Origin: Thunnus maccoyii
Taxonomy: Eukaryota; Chordata; Actinopteri; Scombriformes; Scombridae
Direction of reading: 5' to 3'
Assembly: GCF_910596095.1 (NCBI RefSeq)
Contig: NC_056553.1
Coordinates: forward strand, 21,925,725 to 21,989,724
DNA: 64,000 nt
The notes under the pieces are model-generated. The model did no database searches, was not told the origin of the DNA, and saw nothing but the letters and a program-made list of their open reading frames with translations. Both the position numbers and the translations under genes were made by a program. Shown here piece by piece: positions 57,656 to 64,000 of the stretch. How positions within the stretch are numbered: the first letter of the stretch is position 1; each line of letters starts with the position of its first letter.

Positions 57656-59086
57656 GTGTACCAAACCATAGTGAAGCAAATATATACAAATGTACAATAT
57701 TTAACCCTCAGCCAACTTTATCCTACATGTGTTGCAGCATGTCTGCATGGGCCCTGGTGCAAGACGCTACCAGGGGCCTCACCAGCCCTGCCAGACGCTC
57801 AGGCCAGCCCAAAAAGATGGATGAGGATAAAAAGGTGGATGAACCGCAGTGCAAGACGCTACCTGGGTTATCCAGACCAGCCCTGCCAGACGCACAGACC
57901 AGCCCTGCATGAGTATATACAGTCCATAAAACCAGGTGCAAGACGCTACCTGGGTTATCCAGACCAGCCCTGCCAGACGCACAGACCAGCCCTTCATGAG
58001 TATATACAGTCCATAAAATCAGGTGCAAGACGCTACCTGGGTTATCCAGACCAGCCCTGCCAGACGCACAGACCAGCCCTGCATGAGTATATACAGTCCA
58101 TCCAACCCGGTGCAAGACGCTACCTGGGTTATCCAGACCAGCCCTGCCAGACGCACAGACCAGCCCTGCATGAGTATATACAGTCCATCCAACCCGGTGC
58201 AAGACGCTACCTGGGTTATCCAGACCAGCCCTGCCAGACGCACAGACCAGCCCTGCATGAGTATATACAGTCCATCCAACCCGGTGCAAGACGCTACCTG
58301 GGTTATCCAGACCAGCCCTGCCAGACGCACAGACCAGCCCTGCATGAGTATATACAGTCCATCCAACCCGGTGCAAGACGCTACCTGGGTTATCCAGACC
58401 AGCCCTGCCAGACGCACAGACCAGCCCTTCATGAGTATATACAGTCCATCCAACCCGGTGCAAGACGCTACCTGGGTTATCCAGACCAGCCCTGCCAGAC
58501 GCACAGACCAGCCCTGCATGAGTATATACAGTCCATCCAACCCGGTGCAAGACGCTACCTGGGTTATCCAGACCAGCCCTGCCAGACGCACAGACCAGCC
58601 CTTCATGAGTATATACAGTCCATCCAACCCGGTGCAAGACGCTACCTGGGTTATCCAGACCAGCCCTGCCAGACGCACAGACCAGCCCTGCATGAGTATA
58701 TACAGTCCATCCAACCCGGTGCAAGACGCTACCTGGGTTATCCAGACCAGCCCTGCCAGACGCACAGACCAGCCCTTCATGAATATATACAGTCCATCCA
58801 ACCCGGTGCAAGACGCTACCTGGGTTATCCAGACCAGCCCTGCCAGACGCACAGACCAGCACTTCATGAGTATATACAGTCCATAAAACCAGGTGCAAGA
58901 CGCTACCTGGGTGTGAGCAGCCCTGCTAGACACTCAGGACAGTCCTCAGGGGTAAAAAGAATCACTACTGTTAACCTGCCAGACGCTGAGGTCACAAACA
59001 TCACGTACAACACACTAAATAATCTGCAGAGCCAGGAGTCTCCAGGTCCTCCAGGAACTGCTGGATGTCCTGGTTTGTGCTTGTGA
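57656..59086 (+). CDS. 476-codon repeat-built ORF, unknown protein
   Basis: The frame begins at 57656 and runs to TGA at 59084-59086. Residues 1-64 are non-repetitive or degenerate repeat. Residues 65 to about 412 are twelve 29-residue repeats (GARRYLGYPDQPCQTHRPA, then LHEYIQSI and KP, KS or QP), and about 60 non-repeat residues end the frame. There is one Cys per repeat and no signal peptide or known domain. The 87-bp unit is divisible by three, so open frames are expected by chance in several registers. However, eight base differences between units fall at codon position 3 (five) or 1 (three) of this frame and none at position 2. Translation is possible but unproven. The start codon is uncertain, and an acceptor-like TGTGTTGCAG at 57728-57737 offers a spliced alternative. 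Confidence 0.35.
   Translation: MYQTIVKQIYTNVQYLTLSQLYPTCVAACLHGPWCKTLPGASPALPDAQASPKRWMRIKRWMNRSARRYLGYPDQPCQTHRPALHEYIQSIKPGARRYLGYPDQPCQTHRPALHEYIQSIKSGARRYLGYPDQPCQTHRPALHEYIQSIQPGARRYLGYPDQPCQTHRPALHEYIQSIQPGARRYLGYPDQPCQTHRPALHEYIQSIQPGARRYLGYPDQPCQTHRPALHEYIQSIQPGARRYLGYPDQPCQTHRPALHEYIQSIQPGARRYLGYPDQPCQTHRPALHEYIQSIQPGARRYLGYPDQPCQTHRPALHEYIQSIQPGARRYLGYPDQPCQTHRPALHEYIQSIQPGARRYLGYPDQPCQTHRPALHEYIQSIQPGARRYLGYPDQPCQTHRPALHEYIQSIKPGARRYLGVSSPARHSGQSSGVKRITTVNLPDAEVTNITYNTLNNLQSQESPGPPGTAGCPGLCL
57849..58910 (+). repeat. 87-bp minisatellite, 12 full units plus a partial one
   Basis: Units start with GTGCAAGACGCTACCTGGG at 57849, 57936, 58023, 58110, 58197, 58284, 58371, 58458, 58545, 58632, 58719 and 58806, exactly 87 bp apart. 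A partial unit starts at 58893. Degenerate units lie upstream at 57628 and 57757. Inside each unit AGACCAGCCCTGC occurs twice, 22 bp apart, pointing to an older internal duplication. Units are nearly identical, so the array is recently homogenised and probably length-variable between individuals. Confidence 0.98.
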
Positions 59087-59088
59087 TG

Positions 59089-61245
59089 TCACACTCTCAG
59101 GCGTTTCTTTGGTGGAGTCAGGCTGCTGCTGCTGCTACTGCTGCTGCTCTCTTCTTCAGCAGCCTTCCTCTTCATCCTCTCCCTCTGAGTCTTTGCACAC
59201 TGTGTTGATTGTTTGGTAAACCTGCAGAGGACTGACATGAGAGTGTGGCCGTCTGCAGTGTAGTCGGTCAGTCTCCAGCGGTTCATCAGCTCCGTGTTCT
59301 CAGAGCTGTACACAGGGGAGATGACTCTGGTGATGGTTCTGCCATCCAGCTCCAGGTGGTGGACGCAGTTTCTGCGGTCGCCCCTCACGGCTGCAAGATC
59401 GGCCTTCTCAGGAAGAACTGGAGTCAGCACAGTTTGAGGAGAAGAGCCGGAGCGTGCAGTGGGCGCCATTATACCTGATGGTCCTTCCATTAGAGGAGAC
59501 AGAGCAGTATTCTCCCTCCGCTCCTGCTCGATATGTTGGAAGGGTGTTGACAGCACACACGAGCGGAAAGATCCTCTGTATGCAATGAAAGGGAACTTCT
59601 TAGAGCCTGTGATGAGGTTGTGATACAGCCTCAGGATGGACTCTCTCATGGACTCTATGTTTACGCTGCTCACAGGACGGTTCCTCAAGTTTGTTACAAA
59701 CATCTGAAGGATTGGTGAAGGCAGTGGCAGGTCACCTACATGGAAAGAAAAACAAGGAACACATTAGTCACTCTAGTTAGGACATGATGGGACTCATTAC
59801 AGCCTATATTCATCTATGAAAAAACACAGTTTGCTTCTTTTTACATAGATACACTTCAAGGTTCACAGCACGACTTATTGTGGAAAACGTTCAGATTATT
59901 CATGTGGGCCGAGCTCAGCACAAATGATGCAAACTCTTCTTTGTTTCAGAAATGCTTAAAATATTAAACAGCTGTGAATGCAGTCCATGCTCTGCTGTTA
60001 GATGTTGGCACTAGGTACATAAGTGACACACGAATTAAACACCATTCAGATATCCTTCAGATCTGCTCCTCTTACAATTAAATATTACAAATGGTGTCTG
60101 TTTCATTTCTATGTTTTTATTGACATGACATTTAAAATCAGATTGAAGATGAATGTGCTGCTTTCACTGTGAGGCTGCAGTTGTGGTCTGATATTATTCA
60201 TAAGCCAGATTTGAATTAAAAACCTAAAAAAGTAGTGTGTTTTTCTAGTATTTACAAGCACATATGCTGACTGGTGTGACCTGTGTGCTGTGCAGAGACT
60301 TAACAGTGATCTAGCTCCATGTTTCAAGCAGCCTATAACTACAGTCCATGTCAAATTATAAAAATTGAAGACAAGTCATTATTATTTTATATCTTAATTT
60401 GACATACTGTATGCACACAATATGGCATATTTTATGCATCTGGAGCACACAAAAGATCATCCTGGAGAGCTCTGTACACCTGAGAGTTATGAACAGACAT
60501 AACTTTTCTTATAAATCTGCAACAACACTGATCTATCAGTGCCTGTCTGAGGAAATCCAGATGCTTTAAAAGGCTGAATATGATCCCACTGAGCTTTGAA
60601 TTTATTAACTTGATGCTTTAACACCTCTGGATATATTTCAATCCAGCATCAACAATCAAAACCTTCAAACTCAGTCAGCACATACAAAGAACGGGCCTCG
60701 GGTTGACTACACTGACGTCAGACGTCAGTCTCCGGCCGGTTCTAATACCTGACGTCGTCTCCATGGCGCCTGCAGCATCACAACTTTTAGCATTTTCCAA
60801 AAAACGGCCCAGTCGCCATCTTTGCCCTATACTTTCAATGTTATGCTCGACGACCCTGCACCCCCTCAAAAAACTGTTTTTCCCAAATAATACATTAATA
60901 TTCATACTTATTCCACCTGTCACGCGCACACTAATGAAATCCATCGTCTTTAATCATTTTACACCGAAATAAAAAGTTAAAGCAGGTTTCATGTCTTGAT
61001 TGAAAACTGTGGAAATTTTCCCCCAAACAAAACCAAATAATTCATATTTATAGGCTAAATATGATGTTAATTGATTTATTATTTAATTGATAATATTATA
61101 CTCTGCTCTTTTTGATCATTATATAGATCAAACATGTTCAAATGAGCAGTTCAGTGGTGCTCTGTGTTTTACCATAGCGGCAATCCAAACGGAGGATGCC
61201 TGTGGTCAGCAAGTGGATCTCACGGCCTGAGCCAGTAGAGGCCAT
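59089..61245 (-). CDS. Two-exon gene for an unrecognised 239-residue protein
   Basis: Exon 1 coding part is 61245-61173 and exon 2 is 59735-59089. The intron of 1437 bp (61172-59736) has donor TATG|GTAAAA and acceptor TTTCCATGTAG|GTGAC. Exon 1 leaves one base and exon 2 supplies two, restoring a Gly codon. The summed coding length is 720 bases including TGA. The ATG has purine at -3 and G at +4. The N-terminal part (MASTGSGREIHLLTTGILRL) and the exon 2 start (DLPLPSPILQMFVTNLRN) read as a compact globular region. The C-terminus has a basic RERMKRK, an acidic EEE plus nine Ser (from an AGC-type trinucleotide repeat) and PPKKRLRV, which looks like a nuclear localisation signal. No catalytic motif or known family is recognised. 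The stop lies two bases from the opposing repeat ORF. Gene reality is well supported by phase and promoter; function is unknown. Confidence 0.75.
60713..60756. promoter_or_regulatory. Three clustered CRE-type motifs in the intron
   Basis: A perfect TGACGTCA (60713-60720) is followed directly by GACGTCA (60721-60727) and by TGACGTC (60750-60756). The surrounding segment, to about 60870, is CpG-containing, unlike the AT-rich intron. It could be an enhancer, an alternative promoter or part of an old inserted element. Confidence 0.4.
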
Positions 61246-61308
61246 TTTTTCCACATTCAACAGGTGCTGTCTCACTTCCAGATGTCTACAGTTGTTTATT
61301 TCATTCAG

Positions 61309-61322
61309 GGTTTTCACTTTTC
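61309..61322 (-). promoter_or_regulatory. IRF/PRDI-like motif in the 5' leader
   Basis: The minus strand reads GAAAAGTGAAAACC, which contains AAGTGAAA, the core bound by interferon regulatory factors. It lies between the predicted start of transcription and the ATG. One motif match is weak evidence for interferon control. Confidence 0.3.
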
Positions 61323-61408
61323 AACGAATCTCTCAGCTGAAGAGTTTCAAGAGTTCAGCTCCTGTCAGCGCTCAGGTGCAGAAATGAAGATGGAATTAAG
61401 GGCTCTGC

Positions 61409-61415
61409 TTTTATA
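61409..61415 (-). promoter_or_regulatory. TATA box of the two-exon gene
   Basis: CCTATAAAAGCAG on the minus strand, with TATAAAA at 61415-61409. A start of transcription about 25-30 bases on (near 61382) would give a leader of about 135 nt. The leader holds two upstream ATGs: a two-codon frame and a 16-codon frame overlapping the main start in another register. Confidence 0.6.
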
Positions 61416-61497
61416 GGGGCACGTCAGTCTTCATCACCATGACTACCAGTGACACGTTATCTTGGGTTCACTGGATAAATAATATCATATTTTGTAT

Positions 61498-61507
61498 ATT
61501 ATTATTA

Positions 61508-61550
<43 letters not shown>
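61498..61550. repeat. (ATT)n microsatellite
   Basis: About 17 ATT units with one interruption lie just upstream of the two-exon gene promoter. Confidence 0.95.
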
Positions 61551-63942
61551 TCTATCAAATTACTCTAATTAAACCAGTTGGCTGCAGCGGACAGGAGAAG
61601 TCATTAATAAATAAGTCGATCGACAGAAAACGATTTTTGACATTTGATAGGTTCATCAATTAGTTCTAATCGTTTCATCCGTTTTTCAAGTAAAATTGCC
61701 AAAGATGATCTGCTTTCAGATATGTCAACTTTTCGTTGGATAAATTAAGCAACTTGAACACGTCACTTTACAGTCTGAGACTTTGTGGCATTTTTGACTT
61801 AAAATAAAGAATTAATGTTCAGTTATCTACTTTAAATAAATACATTTACTTGCTAAAAATAGCCTCTTTCCAACATACAGAGAAATAACGGATGTAGGCT
61901 ATAAAACAAGGACATCAAGGTCTATGACTGCAACTAACGAACAGGCCAATGTTCAGCCTCTTTAATAATCTGCGGGTTCTTTTTAAAATTAATATATTAA
62001 AGTATAGTATTTATTTACATGCTACTATATGTACCGGTTTCATTATTATTGTTATTATTATTACTATTATTGAGGGTTATCTATGTATTTCTACTGCAAT
62101 CCAAAATACGCATGAGCATGATTTTTCTGGAGACGAAAATATACAGAATTTGTAGCAATATGTTAATAGTACCCCTTTAATTTACGGGCCGTTAATTACT
62201 TAGTAATATGAAGAAACTGCTAAGAAATAACAGTAAAGTAAAATCAGTGAAAGCTGTACTTTCAAGGTCAGCTAGTGTTGAAATTAAATTTCTAGAGAGA
62301 CTGAAACTCCTGTCAGAGCCTACCTTGAAGTTGTGTATAACAAAATGATTTTGAGAAGAGCAATCCGGTCGATTAGAACATAAACTGAAAGCTCCCTGTA
62401 ATAATCCTCCTGATACGGCAGAATTTATTCGGACTATCCAGAGGAAACAGCGTTTGGTAATTTACCTAAAGTTAAAAAGTCAGATACAATACAAAATATA
62501 TTATTCTACAAACTTGAAATCTGTGTTTGCAGACAATGAAGATCAGTACCACGACATCCCAGTCTGTCGGGAGATTTAAATCATTAATGAAGGTACCGCT
62601 GCGCCAGCTGTGCGTAAAATTACGCGCTGTGCACCAAAAACCGTGGATACTGTGGATGCAACACGTTCCTGCTGCTGATGGCTGCATGTGTTTAAATGAA
62701 AAAGAACTTTTACAACTTGTTATTTTAGAGAGATCAAGGTCTCAGCCAAGAACGCGTGAAATGGTCTGCTAGGTGGTCTGAGCAGACGGAAACGCGAGTA
62801 AACATGATCTATGGTCAGCACACATGAGTATTATGTTTGTTTCTTTCGTTCCCTGTCTGCTTCTCTCTCCCCGCCGTCTGTGCAGCATTCAGCTGTGCCA
62901 GCAGCCTGCTCTGGAGGGTCCTGATACTGTTCCGTGTTTCAGAGATGCAGAAGAGCATCATAGAAACCTCCAAATGTCATGTTATGGTTACTGTGGTTAT
63001 TTTTCAACTGGTTTCACATGAAGGCAGTAATAATGATAGATTAGATATTAAATTATCAGTATCAGTGGCCTCTTTAAAGCCAGACAGCATCAACTGGAGA
63101 ACTGTTTGTTTTTTTCAAAGTTAATACAAAAGACGAGATCTGGAATCCTTTAATGGAATCGGCTGATACTTGCAGCTGAAAACTGCCAAACCAGTCTGAG
63201 AGATAAAGGCAGCTTGCACCTAAAATAAAAACAACCTATGCTCATCACTATACTATCATCGCTGTGGAAGATGAGGATTTTACTGCAAAATCAGCACTTT
63301 ATATCAGTGTCAAAATTAAACAGGGAGAGGAGGAGGAACAGGTGATTACTGTTATTAGACTTTGGAGCCATTTGTAAACTAACTAATGTGACCAGGGCAA
63401 GGAGCATTTCACCCTGTGCAGCGGTGTGGCTCACTGACGTATTTTAATAGTTTTTCCACAACAACAGAAGTCTGCGGCGCAGAAGAGTACGATATAACAG
63501 GCTCTGGATGATGTAGATGAACAACTGAAAATTTTCTTCAGTTGTTCATCAACAATGTGACAGACCCCTAATTTTTAATCACTTTCCAAACGTTCTATGG
63601 CAGATTTCGTGAGAGGACTTGAAGGAACCCTGTGGTATGTCTGCAATTTAAGGCAATTTACTAGAAGAGACCAACAGAAAACTGAACTGCACCACCCTCT
63701 GAAAGACGAAGACGAAGACGAGGTTTTGACAGTGGCGCTGCGTGACTTTTAGCCTCAAGAAAATTTAAATGGGTGAGTTATATAAAAATTCTCCAAAAAA
63801 ACTATTTTGTAACAGGCTGTAAACACCTTTGGAGGTAGCCTCAGGTGACCATTTGAGTAACTGCAGTATTTGGCACTTTCGCACTGGCTTGGTTTCTCAG
63901 CCACAGAAATTGCCACCTGCTTTGTAAACAAAGTATCTGAAC
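61551..63942. other. Spacer, no gene seen
   Basis: AT-rich with a second short ATT-rich patch at 62040-62072 and a small GAAGAC repeat near 63703-63720. Frames up to 95 codons (62837-63124) have no recognisable content. Confidence 0.5.
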
Positions 63943-64000
63943 TGCGATGGCCGGGAATCGAACCCGGGTCAACTGCTTGGAAGGCAGCTATGCTCACCAC
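63943..64000 (-). tRNA. tRNA-Gly (anticodon TCC), 5' end cut by the window edge
   Basis: Read on the minus strand, the visible 58 bases are the D-arm end, the anticodon arm CTGCCTTCCAAGCAG with anticodon TCC, the B box GGTTCGATTCC, the 3' acceptor strand CCATCGC and discriminator A at 63943. The pattern matches eukaryotic tRNA-Gly(TCC). The first roughly 14 bases lie beyond the window. No TTTT is seen in the first 40 bases downstream. Confidence 0.9.

Noticed and set aside
57849-58910. Regularly spaced repeat as a CRISPR array
   Set aside because: Units are contiguous 87-bp copies without unique spacers, and the sequence is vertebrate.
57723-58933. Long minus-strand frames (391 and 304 codons) over the 87-bp array as genes
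   Set aside because: They exist because the unit length is a multiple of three. Base differences between units change residues in these frames, and no start or splice context supports them.
63755-64000. 81-codon minus-strand frame at the right edge
   Set aside because: Its start is the translated tRNA-Gly body (PGSIPGH-type peptide from the B box region).

Overview
The window looks like chromosomal DNA from a ray-finned (teleost) fish. It carries decayed Tc1-type transposons, an L2/CR1-type LINE, several short interspersed repeat families of a kind common in teleost DNA, abundant (CA)n microsatellites, and eukaryotic tRNA genes with internal A and B boxes. There are no operons or bacterial signals, and coding sequence is very sparse. 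Species assignment is not possible from the sequence alone.

From 1 to about 52.6 kb I find no protein-coding gene that I can defend. This stretch is unique intergenic or intronic DNA with repeats. It holds two Tc1-like elements (3.19-4.62 kb and about 38.6-40.0 kb), an L2-type LINE (about 15.8-18.1 kb), two MITE-like elements (2.08-2.72 and 23.17-23.65 kb), an unclassified C-rich retroelement-like block (44.35-46.33 kb), and copies of at least four dispersed repeat families that I could pair by eye. Between them lie several non-repetitive blocks (near 6.0-7.0, 10.6, 12.2, 19.8, 28.7-29.6, 37.6-38.2 and 41.4 kb) with homeodomain-core motifs. They read like candidate conserved noncoding elements, but that is inference.

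From 52.6 to 54.5 kb is a small tRNA neighbourhood. It holds two intact tRNA-Ser genes on almost the same backbone but with different anticodons (CGA and AGA), a D-arm-deleted third copy with TGA, a short 5' relic, and a tRNA-Ala(TGC) relic. The flanks show that local segmental duplication spread them. A tRNA-Gly(TCC) gene runs off the right edge on the minus strand.

The most interesting part is 55.7-61.4 kb. (a) On the minus strand I can assemble a two-exon gene (59089-61245) with a TATA box, a good Kozak start, a phase-matched GT-AG intron and a 239-residue product of no family I recognise. (b) Its stop codon lies two bases from the stop of a plus-strand 476-codon reading frame built around twelve 87-bp (29-codon) tandem repeats. 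Differences among the units fall at third or first codon positions of that frame and never at second. (c) Downstream on the minus strand, 56.05-57.4 kb is an array of diverged 140-195-bp units. Each has a splice-acceptor-like tract followed by a short Arg/Glu-rich exon-like segment. The array ends in an exon-like block with a strong acceptor and two AATAAA signals. Whether (a) and (c) belong to one transcript, and whether (b) is translated, cannot be settled from sequence.
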